Shown here piece by piece: positions 1 to 9,615 of a DNA stretch of 64,000 nt. A program made the position numbers and the translations under genes. This stretch comes from Valencia hispanica. Its lineage: Eukaryota > Chordata > Actinopteri > Cyprinodontiformes > Valenciidae. A model generated the notes under the pieces. It was not told the DNA's origin and did no database searches. It saw only the letters and a list, made by a program, of their open reading frames with translations. Each line of letters begins with the position of its first letter. Within the stretch, counting starts at the first letter, position 1. The stretch covers positions 33,204,501 through 33,268,500 of the forward strand of contig OY747704.1 in assembly GCA_963556495.2 (NCBI GenBank). The letters run 5' to 3'.

Positions 1-1495
1 GTCAGTTAGGAAGATTACAGGCATGTCTGGAAGACATAAAAGCATGGATGACCCTAAACTTTTTGCTTTTAAATTCTGACAAGACAGAAGTTGCTGTCTT
101 TGGACCAGAAGTTCTTAAACAGAAACTGATTAGTCAATCACTTCATCTGGGTGGCATTAAATTGGCCCCCAGTAATAACGTAAAGAACCTCAGCGTTATT
201 TTTGACCAAGACTTGACATTTAAATCCCATATTAAACAGGTTTCTAGGATTTCTTTCTTTCACCTCCGGAATATTGCTAAAATTAGAAACATCCTGTCCA
301 GGAGTGATGCTGAGAAACTAGTCCATGCATTTGTTACCTCAAGGCTTGACTACTGTAATTCTTTACTATCAGGAAGTCCACAAAAATGCCATTAAAAGCC
401 TTCAGTTGATCCAAAATGCGGCAGCAAGAGTTCTGATGAATATTAAAAAGAGAGATCACATTTCTCCTGTTTTAGCTTCCCTTCATTGGCTCCCTGTTAA
501 ATCCAGAATAGAATTTAAGATCCTTCTTCTTACATACAAAGCCCTTAATAATCAAGCTCCATCATACATCAGAGATCTAATTGTTCCATATGTTCCTAAA
601 AGAGCACTTCGCTCTCAGACTGCAGGTTTACTTGTAGTTCCTAGGATCTCTAAAAGTAGAATGGGAGGCAGATCTTTTAGTTATCAGGCTCCTCTCCTGT
701 GGAACCAGCTCCCAGTTTTAGTCCGTGAGGCAGAAACTCTGTTTACTTTTAAGGCCAGGCTTAAAACTTTCCTTTTTGATAAAGCTTATAGTTAGAGTGG
801 CTTAGGTCATCCTGAGCTATCTCTGTAGTTATGCTGCTATAGGCTTAGACTGCTGGAGGACAGACTTACCAATTTTCTTCACTCTGCTACTTCCTTTTCT
901 CCTACGACTCTCCAGTTGTATTACAGTACATTCTGTTATTTCAACTGTTAACTTTGTTTTCTCTCAGTGTTTTTCTCCCCATCGAAGATATACCTGGTCT
1001 GGTATCCTGCTTGGCTGCAATGCCCTGTTGGACGGGGGGCATCGACTGGGATGATCCTCTCAGTAACTGAACATCCACTGTGTCCTGTTATCAACTTTTT
1101 ACTTTCTGTTACATAGAAAGTTCTCTTATATCGGATCTTCTGTTCCTTCTGTGTTCTGCTCTGTCTTCTCAAACCCCCAGACGGTCGTGGCAGATGGCCG
1201 CTCCTACCTAGCCTGGTTCTGTTTGAGGTTTCTTCCTGTTAAAGGGGAGTTTTTCCTCTCCACTGTCGCTACATGCTTGCTCAGTATGAGGGATTGCTGA
1301 AGGATTGCTGTGGTTGGAAATCTGCCCAACCTCACGCCAATGACTGACGCAATCTGCTGGGATTCCTTAAATAGGAAATTTTTTAACTGATTGGAATGTT
1401 TGTATAATTGTATTGAAATGACTTCTTGTTAAGTGCCTTGAGATGACATCTGTTGTGAATTGGCGCTATATAAATAAACTGAATTGAATTGAATT
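1..1495 (+). mobile_element. L2-type LINE, family A (Maui-like), 3' portion
   Basis: This is the 3' part of an L2-clade non-LTR retrotransposon; the 5' part lies outside the window. It has the reverse transcriptase C-terminal region, about 0.65 kb of 3' UTR, and an end reading TTGGCGCTATATAAATAAA followed by GAATT repeats, the usual tail of this fish family. The same sequence recurs on the minus strand at 58298-61435 and, truncated, at 45120-46030. It was inserted into an opposite-strand LINE: just after its tail, at about 1496, minus-strand coding of family B begins in mid RT domain. Confidence 0.9.
48..795 (+). pseudogene. L2-A reverse transcriptase C-terminal fragment, frameshifted
   Basis: This encodes the C-terminal third of an L2 ORF2 protein (thumb and C-terminal region downstream of the YADD active site). 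It is nearly identical to the end of the 779-codon frame at 59000-61339. Two overlapping frames (48-395 and 325-795) together cover it. The break is near 385, where this copy has five A residues and the intact copy has four, a one-base homopolymer insertion. The frame stops at 795, just before the 3' UTR, as in the intact copy. No active-site residues are in this piece, so it cannot act alone. Confidence 0.9.
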
Positions 1496-2990
1496 TTTAT
1501 TCTTTAGCAGTGGTTTAATAACTGCTGTTTTTAAAGCCTGAGGGAAGACACCTGATAGCAGGGATGAGTTCACTATTTGAACAAGATCAGACCCAATAGC
1601 AGGAAAAACTTTCTTTAGAAAAGCTGTGGGTAGGATATCAAGACAGCAGGAGGAGGAGCTTAATTGGATAATGATTTTTTTCAAGGCTGTTCTGGTTTAA
1701 TTCGTGGAATTCAGACATTTTCTCTACATTGTTATTGATTGGGGATGGCACTGGTTGTGGGTTCGATATTGAGGTACAGATTGACCGTCTAATTGTTGAA
1801 TCTTTTCAGTGAAAAAGCTGGCAAATTCATTGTAGGCCCTGGTACAGTTTAGTTCAGGGGCTACTGTCACTAAAGGATTAGTTAGTCTTTCCACTGTTGC
1901 AAATAGGGTCCGTGCATTATTAATGTTTCTGTTGAGGATTTCAGAAAGGAATGATTCCCTAGCATCTTTTATAGTTAGCTGATATCTATTCAATCTCTCT
2001 TTGTAGATCTCACAGTGAACCTGGAGTCGAGTTTTCCGCCATTTTCTCTCGGCGCGTCGACACTCTTTTTTTTCACTACGTACCAGTGGATTACTTGCCC
2101 ACGGAGACTTCTTTCTACCTGAGACTACTTTCACTTTAGTTGGAGCAATGGAATCCATGATGTCTGAGATTTTCGCAAGGAAATTATCTACCAACTTATT
2201 TACTGAGTTTGAGTTGGGAGATGAGGGGGATGCAGTGGAATGGTAAATACGTTTAAAAGTTTCAACTGAGCTGTCCCCTAGAAAACGCTTTTTTATAGTG
2301 GTCTTACTGTGGCTGGATAATTTAGCAGAGATGGTACTTTCAAAGAAAATACAGAAATGATCAGATAACGCAATATTAATTACAGAGATGTTGGAAATAT
2401 TTTAACCTTTGCTGATAATTAAGTCCAGAGTGTGTCCTTTATTGTGTGTTGGTTGTTTGACATGCTGGATCAGGCCGAAGTTGTGGAGAGTATCATCTAA
2501 TGTTTTTGCTTGTCTATCTTGGGGGTTGTCGGTATGGATGTTAAAATCCCCCACAATGATTAGTTGGTCATAGTCGACACATATTACAGAAAGAAGGTCA
2601 GAAAGAAGGTCAAAAGAATCAAACGTGCCCAGAGTTACCTTTTTTAAAGTTCATTGAGTTGTGAAAAATGGTGGCTACACCTCCACCTCGTCTGTGTTTT
2701 CTGCTCTCGCTTAAGAAATTATAATTTGGAGGAGTAGATTCTATTAATGCAGTTTATTCGTTATTTTCATCTACCCAAATTTCTGATTAAAAAAAGGGCA
2801 TGTAAATTATGCTCAGTGATGAAGTCATTGATAAGAAAAAACTTCCCGGATAGAAATCTAATGTTTAATAATGCTAACTTAAGTATTGTGATGATGGGCA
2901 GCTGAACCTTCTGACAGGTTATCAATTTGAGGGGCGAGTTCTGGGAGACGGTAGGGGTGGATTTATTGCCCGGTTCCCTCAAATATCAAA
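1496..2990 (-). pseudogene. L2-B ORF2 N-terminal half: APE endonuclease, linker, RT start
   Basis: This is the decayed first half of the LINE replication protein. Minus-strand pieces in order are: 2982-2767, start of the APE-like endonuclease (LLNIRFLSGKFFLINDFI, the usual 'names/lists of rights' N-terminal pattern of L2); about 2750-2200, an endonuclease body readable only across frameshifts; 2194-1724, the endonuclease-RT linker with residues IAPTKVKV; and 1684-1496, the start of RT (SSSCCLDILPTAF, KTAVIKPLL), ending at the L2-A insertion. The YADD active site lies in the missing part. Several stops and indels make it non-functional. Confidence 0.8.
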
Positions 2991-3177
2991 TATCTGTAAT
3001 AATCAGTGGGGAGAAGCTCCCAGACTTATTGACACTAGTCCCAGGCGTTTGGTGTAATCTAAGTTTAGGTGTTAATTGTGTCCCAAATTTGATTTGCTCG
3101 TTCAGTCTGTCTGTAAAGTTTCTAAATGGAGACTCATTTGATGTGGCTGAGTCACAGGAAGATGAAGACTTAACCCC

Positions 3178-4290
3178 CTATGGTTGTTTATCTGTTCGGT
3201 CCTGTGGTGTCATCATGACTTGGTGTTTTTGTTCTCTGATATCCATGGGCGCCTCAAGGTCAGCTTTTGGGAGCAAGTGTTTTGCTTTCTGATTTTGATA
3301 AGAAAAAATGTTTACTGCTAACAGCCTTACTCCGGCCTTGTTGAGATAACGGCCTGCTTTGAACAGATGATTAGCACTTCCAAATACTTTGAAATTATTA
3401 ATAAATGTGAACGACTTCTCAGCTGATTGTTTCTTCAACCATTTATGGAGCATGCGGAGTCTGCTAAATCTTTCATCATTCCCTTCAGGGACTGGTCCGC
3501 TGATGAGGATGTTTACGTTAAGTCCATCAAGTCTCTGTAGGAGATCAGAAAAGTCTCTCTTCAGAATCTCTGATTGTCTCATCACGATATCTGCTGATCC
3601 AGTGTGAATGACGAGCTTTTCCAAAGCAGGATGTTGGTCCAAGATTTTTGGGATTTTTTCTGCTATTTCTCTCACTGTATTTCTGTAGCAGCTATAAACT
3701 CTGGTGTTCTTGCTACAAAAAGCCTCAATTCCATTAATTGACCCGTCTTGTATGATAACAGTCTTTGCCGGGGGCGCTCTTACTTTGTTATGTGTCCGTT
3801 TGATGCGGCTGGGTTTCTCCTGGTGGCTTTGACTGGTTCTGGGGGCTCCGTCATCTTTCAGGGAACTCAAGGCTGTGAATCTGTTTTTCAGCGGGATTCC
3901 AGGTGGAGAAATATCTCTTGTTTTTGGCTGAAACCTCTTTTGATTACTTTTAGCAGAAGTGGGAGGTCTGGGTTCAGAGCTTTCTCTGTGCCGGAGTTTC
4001 TTTTATTTTTTCTTCCTAGGAGAACAGGCTGGGGTTGATGATTCCATACGTTTTAAAGGTGCCCAGTCTTTATTAGAGTGCTGAGTTCCACCGCTCAGGC
4101 ACCTGTAGGGAGTCTCTGTGACACGGTTAGACCGATGTAACACCGGGTTGTTTGTATTCAAAGGTAAAGTTGTGTCGTTTTCATAATCAGCGTGGATATC
4201 AAAATTAATTTCCAGACGACGTAGCTTCGTTTCAATGCCCTCAATTCTGTGGAGCAGTTTTTCAAAATCCTCAGCTGAGCAAAAAGGCAT
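3178..4290 (-). pseudogene. L2-B ORF1, coiled-coil plus esterase-like domain, one stop
   Basis: This is the ORF1 protein of the LINE, expected to bind element RNA. The start at 4290 is followed by a short heptad-like segment (residues about 8-30, leucine/isoleucine spaced with charged residues), then a Ser/Pro/Lys-rich linker. From about residue 155 comes a degenerate SGNH/esterase-like domain: an IIQDGSI segment where GDS would sit, an HTGSADI segment where the GxND block would sit, and an LFKAGRYLN segment near the C-terminus. Esterase-type ORF1 is known for CR1/L2 LINEs. Reading continues in one frame from 4290 to 3178 except for a single TAA at 4003-4005, so decay is slight. The catalytic serine block looks altered. 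Confidence 0.75.
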
Positions 4291-4850
4291 GTTGATAAGT
4301 CCATAAAAAAGTAATCCAAGAAGAGATCCGGTCCAATACAGTAACTCCAGGGGCTGGGTAGATAAAGTAACTAAGAAAAGGTTAAGAAAGAAAACAAGAA
4401 AAGCAACAGAAAAGAAAAGAAAGTGAACGGATCTGGAGAGAGACAGAGAGCAGCTGCTCCTCCTTCAGCAGACAGGCCAAACTTGAATAATTGATGCTGT
4501 TTTGAAGGCAAAGGCTGGTCACACCAAATATTGATTTCATGTAGATTTCTCTTTTATTCATTCATTGCATTTTGTTGATTGAATAATAATAATAAAAATA
4601 ATAATACATTCTATTTAGAAGCGCCTTTCAAGACAAACAAGGACACAGCAATATTCAACAGAGAAAATAACACAGCAAGTTAAAACAATTTAAAAAGTAG
4701 ACTGACAAAACCCGAAAGAAAACAACCCAAAACAAACCAGAAAAAACAAGTGCAATAAGGGAACAGAGCTCAGAAACAGTAGTCTGTCTTAAACAGGTGA
4801 GTTTCAAGTCTAGATTTAAATGTGGACAGAGAATCACAGTTTAGGATGGC

Positions 4851-5346
4851 TTAAAGGAGCATGGGGCAGAATGAAGAAACGAAACTCACGAGCGATGCGG
4901 CCGGCGCTGCAAGTAACTGCAGCCAGCCGCACGGGAGCGTGCACAAACACTTCACAAAAAAACATACCTCTTCACAGTGACATACTTATTTTTCTTAGTG
5001 CCACTTTTTAGTGGGCTGTGAGTCGTCCTTGGTCGTTTCCCAGTTGCAGAAGAGAAGAATCCATTCTCACAATTAAATCAATGGAGGTCTGCGACCATTT
5101 TTCTTCCTCTTTTAAAGCTGTCGAGAACTCGTGAGCCGTGTCAATTGACTTCACATCCATAGGACAGCGCGGGAAATTCAGGCCCTGATCTCCAGCACAT
5201 TTCGCAGCGCACAGCCAGTTTAAGAAAATAGAGCGATACGTGGCTGGGCTCATTCTTTTTGGTTTATAACGCTTCATCACCCAACAGCATTAAAACTGGA
5301 CATGGATGTTTATTTTATTTACAAATCCTACCCCCTGTTCCTTTAA
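4851..5346. mobile_element. TTAA-target MITE, Kolobok/T2-like ends
   Basis: This non-autonomous DNA transposon of 488 bp lies between TTAA at 4851-4854 and TTAA at 5343-5346. The ends are inverted and similar: TTAAAGGAGCATGGGGCAG on the left, and TTAAAGGAACAGGGGGTAG read from the right. TTAAAGGRR ends with a TTAA target are the published signature of T2/Kolobok-type elements; piggyBac also uses TTAA, so the superfamily is inferred. It splits the 3' UTR of the LINE. A 90-codon minus-strand frame (5280-5008) inside it matches nothing I recognise. Confidence 0.75.
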
Positions 5347-5581
5347 GGTAGATAATTCCAGAGGTGGGGAGCAGAGCACCGGAAAGCTCTGTTCCCCATG
5401 GAGCTAAGACAAAAAGACAGGACAGTGATTTGGATGGAGGAAGAAGATCTAAAGGGGGGCGAACGGAAGAGACTATGTGGATAGGTCAGATAGATATGGG
5501 GGGGAAAGGTTGTGGATGACTTTGAAGGTAAAAAGAAGGACTTTGAATTGAATAAGTTGCTTCACAAGGAGTTGTTGAAGG

Positions 5582-6472
5582 CAGTGGCGGCTGGTGGGAT
5601 TTTTTCCTGGGGGGCTATGGCTATGATGGCTAGACATATACGAGCACAAAGTAAAAATGTACTGAGGAATCACAACAGTACGAGTATACTGTCTCCCCCT
5701 GTCGTTGGACAGCTGATTGATCTTGATATTTGGCTGATCAGGTCTGAGCTCTTTTACTTAAAGCTTCTCCTGGTATGTTCTTCTCTTAAACTGCAATGTT
5801 TTGAGTGATATAATTGAATAGTTCTTTTTCTCTTTCTCCATTTTGTGTCTCTTTACGTTCGTCTCCAACTCCAGCGGTTTGACCTGTCAATCAGCCGCAC
5901 TGTATGACAGACATCTGTGACCTCAGCTTGATGTCAGCCCCACAGCGGGAGGGTGGCGATATGTAAATCTCGCCCCCTAGGAGCGCAGGAAAGCTGCGCC
6001 CCAAATCATCATATCTATTGTATTGAACAGGAGCTACTGCGCATGTACAACTTTTAACGAGACTCTATGGGCAAAGATTTTTGCGCGGTACATCTCTACA
6101 TCACAGGCATTGACTGCATCACAGCAGCCATAGTCTCACAGACACACCCCGTGGGTTTGGGCATAAAACTATCAGACATACCGCCCCCCATGGACTCCTC
6201 CGGTCTCTCTCTCCCTCAGCAGCAGCGGCAGCCTCGGACAGCGCTGACTCAGCGCCCCCAAGACGGAAATACGTCCTCAATCAGACAACGCCGATAAGCG
6301 TAACAACTCAACTCAACATAAACTATAAAATAATTATCTTGCATATCTGAAACAAAACACATTTCGAAATATTTTTATGTTATTATTCCTTTTTTTAAAA
6401 ACTTTTTATTCAAGGTAATATGACAAGTGGTGGGGTGGCGCTCTTGCGTCCTCTATTGGCCAGCCGCCACTG
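5582..6472. mobile_element. hAT-type MITE with captured repeat module
   Basis: This is an 891 bp non-autonomous element with perfect 13 bp inverted ends, CAGTGGCGGCTGG. It is flanked by an 8 bp duplication, gttgaagg at 5574-5581 and gttgaatg at 6473-6480 (7 of 8 match). An 8 bp duplication with CA-type ends is the hAT signature. It lies in the C-terminal coding part of the family C LINE. Its inner part, about 6086-6280, is over 90 percent identical to the reverse complement of about 7556-7735 in another MITE. No transposase frame is present, so it would have depended on an enzyme supplied elsewhere. Confidence 0.85.
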
Positions 6473-6480
6473 GTTGAATG

Positions 6481-7106
6481 ATAGGGGTGATATGATTAAA
6501 TACATGGGATTTTGGTGACAATGCGGGCAGTAGAGTTCTGAACCAACTGGAGCTTATGGAGGGACTTTGGAGGATAATCAAACAAGAGAGACTTAAAATA
6601 ATCTATTTGTAAATTTACAAGACTGTGAGCAAGAATAGAGACAGAGTGGGGGGAGAGAGAGGGGCAAAGATGATTAATATTACGTAGGTGAAGTGGGCAG
6701 ACTGAGTAATGTTATTCACATGGGACTTAAATGAAAGAGTGCTGTCAAGGATGACACCCAGACTCTTAACCTGAGGGGAGGGAGAAACAGAGGAGGCATC
6801 GACAGAGAGAGCTTTGGATAAGGTGGATTTAGTTCCAACAAGTAGGATTTCTGTTTTGTCATTGTTGAGTTTAAGAAAGTTGGAGGTGAACCAAAATTGA
6901 ATTTAAGCTAAACAGGAGGAAAGGGGGTGGAAGAGAAGATTGAGGTTTTGAAGACAAGTAAAGCTGGGTGTCATCGGCGAAGCAGTGAAAATTAATGTTA
7001 AATTTCCGGAAGATATGACCAAGTGGAAGAAGGTAAAAAATAAAGAGAAGGGGCCCCAGGACATAACCCTGGGGCACACCTCTGGTAACTGTGGAGGGGT
7101 CAGATC
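6481..7106 (-). pseudogene. LINE reverse transcriptase core fragment (family C)
   Basis: This minus-strand segment encodes the RT palm: GVPQG at about 7080-7064 and the FADD active-site box at about 6970, where most relatives have YADD. Downstream (toward 6481) come the thumb and C-terminal region in broken frames. Upstream the frame runs into the MITE ending at 7107 and resumes at 7945. Reverse transcription would be its role in an intact copy. Stops and frameshifts in the lower-numbered half show it is dead. The open frame beyond 7106 is MITE sequence, not LINE. Confidence 0.8.
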
Positions 7107-7945
7107 TTAAAGTGTAACTGAACCCCCTGAAAAAGCATAACCCCTCCCCCAGACAACATTTAAAAAAATTGTACAAAGTGGGCGGTGCCAGGAAGAACGG
7201 AGGGCCAAGTGTTGAGGTAAAGTGGAGGGGGGAATGTGGGGATGTGTTCTGGAGGACAATGACAGCTCGCTTAATGTGACACTGAAACATGGACAGTGAC
7301 CAAAGCAACGTTGGCAGTTTTGCGACTGATCGATCTGATCAACATTCATCTGTTTTGAACGTTAGCCTATGTTAGCACTACCACTCAGAGACTGGACTCC
7401 TCCTCTCTCCCTCTGCCTCAGCTGCACCAAGCTCGGGCGGCGCTGGCTCGGCACCCTGAACCAGCGGATCTCCTCCGTCGTCACTGGAGATGGAGGAGTA
7501 GAGGGAGGCTTTATGGAGCTCAGCGGCCGCGAGCCGTATCAATTCGAGCCACTGGCTCGGGGCGCTGAGTCAGCGCTGTCCGAGGCTGCCGCTGCTGCTG
7601 AGGGAGAGAGAGACTGGAGGAGTCCATGGGGGGCGGTGTGTCTGATAGTTTTATGCCCAAACCCACGGGGCGTGTCTGTGAGACCATGGCTGCTGTGACG
7701 CAGTCAATGCCTGTGACGTAGAGATGTACCGCTCTCCACCAATCACAAAATTCAAATGCAGTAGCCACAGTTCAACCCTAAGAGGGCAGGACTAAGACGT
7801 TTTTAGACCAAAAAGTGTAGAATTACACAAGTTTACACCAAAATGTAAAAAGAATCCACAGAAACTGAAAGACTGCATTGGTAAAGACCCATTTATACAG
7901 TTTAGAAGCAAAAAAAAGTTGTTTTGGGGTTTAGTTACTCTTTAA
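7107..7945 (+). mobile_element. TTAA-target MITE 'B' with exon-like insert
   Basis: This is an 831 bp element between TTAA at 7107-7110 and TTAA at 7942-7945. The inverted ends are AGTGTAACTGAACCCC and, from the right, AGAGTAACTAAACCCC (14 of 16). The target is proven by the host LINE: removing the element and one TTAA restores the RT frame ([13 protein letters not shown]). piggyBac and Kolobok both use TTAA; I cannot decide. Inside are a start codon at 7289 opening a short Asp/Ser-rich peptide, and a frame with the residues PYQFEPLA at about 7535-7558. A second, truncated copy starts at 8136. Confidence 0.8.
7369..7698 (+). other. Open frame inside MITE B, exon-like, function unknown
   Basis: This 109-codon plus-strand frame lies wholly within the MITE. 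Its middle (GGFMELSG, PYQFEPLA, ESALSEA) is matched by a frame in the second copy at 8432-8668 despite many differences elsewhere, which suggests it was once coding. A PYQFEP-type motif followed by an acidic/alanine-rich stretch recalls N-terminal exons of some uncharacterised fish proteins, but I cannot name the gene. The last 30 codons overlap the module shared with the hAT MITE. It may be a captured exon or a remnant of the parent transposon. There is no evidence of expression. Confidence 0.35.
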
Positions 7946-8135
7946 GGATTTGAGTTGTAGAAACTGAGAGCAGCCTGAGAGATACGGGTGGAACCACTTA
8001 AGTGCAATATGAGAAATGCCAATGTATGTGAGCCTGTCAAGGAAGATGGGATAAGAGATGAAATCTTGATCTGGCTGATTTCAGATCAAAAAGAATGAGG
8101 ATGGAGAGTAAACCTGAATCAACTGCAATTAGGAG

Positions 8136-9016
8136 ATTGTAACCCCGCCCCCAGACAACATTTTAAAAATTCTACCAAAGTTGGCAGTGCCAGGAGGCAA
8201 GGAGGGGCGTGGCCAAGTGTGGAGGATGAGCGAAGGGGGGAACGTGGGGTTGTGGTCAGGAGGACAGTGACAGCTATCTTATTCTGACACTGAAACATGG
8301 ACAGTGACCGAAGCGACGTTGGTAGTTTTGCGACTGATCGATCTGATCGATGTTAATCTGTTTTGAACATTAGCCTATGTTAGCATTACCACTCAGAGAC
8401 TGGACTCCTCCCGTCTCCTGCCTCAGCAGCAATGGCAGTGCCGGCCTCATGCACCGCTCCATCTCCTCCACCGCAGATCTCCTCCACTGTCACCGAAGGT
8501 AGAGAGAGAGGCTTTATGGAGCTCAGCGGCCCCAAGCCGTATCAATTCGAACCACTGGCTCAGGGTGCTGAGTCAGCGCTGCCTGAGGCCGGTGTTGCTG
8601 AGGCCGGTGCTGCTGAGGCAGAGGGAGACGGGAGGAGTCCAGTGAGTGGTAATGCTAACATAGGCTAATGTTCAAAACAGTATGTTAGCTATGCTAACTA
8701 AGTGCTAATGTGATAAAATGGGAACCTGAAAAACGCAATCGATCAAAACTCGCAATTCCAACTCCAAGCTCGCCACAGGGCGAGTGTGTCTGAGAGATGG
8801 TTTTATACCCAAACCCATGGGGCGTGTCTGTGAGTTCATGCCTATGACGTCAAGAGTAGAAAAGATGTACCGCTCTCTGCCAATCACAAATTTCAAATGC
8901 AATAGCCACACTTCAACCCTAAGAGGGCAACCCGTTTTTTGGAACAAAAAGTGTAGAATTTAAAAAGTTTAGACGAAAATGTAAAAAAATTCCCAGAAAC
9001 TGAAAGATTTCATTGG
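8136..9016 (+). mobile_element. TTAA MITE copy 'C', left part, with fold-back core
   Basis: This is a second copy of the MITE seen at 7107-7945, in the same orientation. It lacks the first 25 or so bases, including the left inverted end, and is cut at 9016 by the BEL/Pao element; the right part resumes at 15965. A start codon at 8297 opens the same Asp/Ser-rich peptide as in copy B. The core differs from copy B: 8358-8430 and 8609-8680 are inverted copies of each other (about 70 bp, nearly perfect), with a 178 bp loop that holds the PYQFEPLA frame. Confidence 0.75.
8432..8668 (+). other. Open frame in MITE C, exon-like, function unknown
   Basis: This 78-codon frame is parallel to the one at 7369-7698: GFMELSG, then PYQFEPLA, then ESALPEA, then an Ala/Glu/Gly-rich repeat with two near-identical units (GVAEAG, GAAEAE). 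It sits in the loop and right arm of the fold-back. The two copies keep the same frame through the PYQFEPLA block although the surrounding DNA has indels. It could be a captured host exon or the N-terminus of a lost transposon protein. I do not recognise a domain with a defined function. Confidence 0.3.
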
Positions 9017-9560
9017 TATTCTGCCTTTTACTGAAATGTTCTCATTTGATGTTGTAAACTAGAGCTATATGTTGAGTATTATGTGAGTAGCCACCTAGAG
9101 GGCGTTTTTGTAATTGCAAGTGTAGAAGAGCTGAGAGCTTGCATCATTTTTTTAGTGAGTCGCAGTAAATGGCAGCTGAGCACATGGCGTCTGGAACTGC
9201 TTCTTTGCAACACTTGAGTCTCGGACATTATTTGTCTGCAAGTACATGTTTAAGTCATAAATGACTCATTTTCTCTTACTTTAAGTACTTTATAGTTTGT
9301 AATTTATGTGCAACTTGTGTCATACAGCATTTCTTTCTTTGTAATTGTCATTTAATTGAAAGATTTTGTGTTACACATGCTTGCATCCTATGTGTAGCTA
9401 ATGAATATTTTTAATTCTGTATTGTGTTACAGTTTTACAACTGAAAACAAGTTTCTCAGTAAAATTCACTGGAAATTGAGCTCTGCGGATTCTTTGAGAT
9501 GCTTCAAGTTGTTAGCTAGCTCTCTACTTCTGCTAAGTAACGCATTAGGAGGGCAGCATA
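9017..9560 (+). repeat. 5' LTR of BEL/Pao element
   Basis: The boundaries come from comparison with 15422-15964. The LTR starts TATTCTGCC and ends GCAGCATA, giving a short TAT...ATA inverted end instead of the common TG...CA. It carries promoter and polyadenylation signals by role; no clear TATA box was picked out. The next bases, from 9561, contain no primer-binding site I can match with confidence. Confidence 0.92.
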
Positions 9561-9615
9561 GTAAAAATACAAGAGTGCCGCAGACTTAAACACAAGAAGG
9601 CAACATTAAGACAAC

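Larger units (their letters stand above)
1496..4480 (-). mobile_element. L2-type LINE, family B, interrupted copy
   Basis: This is a minus-strand L2-clade LINE that keeps its 5' UTR (about 4291-4480, purine-rich in the sense strand), ORF1 and the first half of ORF2, and is cut at its RT start by the L2-A insertion ending at 1495. The rest lies beyond the left edge of the window, if it survives. A second copy of the same family occupies 57959-63235; both share a linker with the residues IAPTKVKV followed by SGRKKS. Order on the minus strand is ORF1, APE-type endonuclease, linker, RT start. Confidence 0.85.
4575..8135 (-). mobile_element. L2/CR1-like LINE (family C), split by three DNA transposons
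   Basis: Four minus-strand pieces belong to one LINE copy: 4575-4850 (3' UTR, ending in an AAT-rich tail), 5347-5573 (RT C-terminus, LLFTFKVIHNLSPPYLSDL), 6481-7106 (RT with [14 protein letters not shown]) and 7946-8135 (RT upstream part with DSGLLSILILFDL and SGCSQFLQL). They join in element order when the three inserted transposons are removed, and the RT frame runs across the 7107/7945 junction. The copy is 5'-truncated or lost beyond 8135, where another MITE copy begins. It must be older than all three insertions. Confidence 0.85.

Noticed and set aside
6871..7308. Single 145-codon minus-strand protein
   Set aside because: Only the part below 7107 is LINE reverse transcriptase; the rest is MITE sequence read through.
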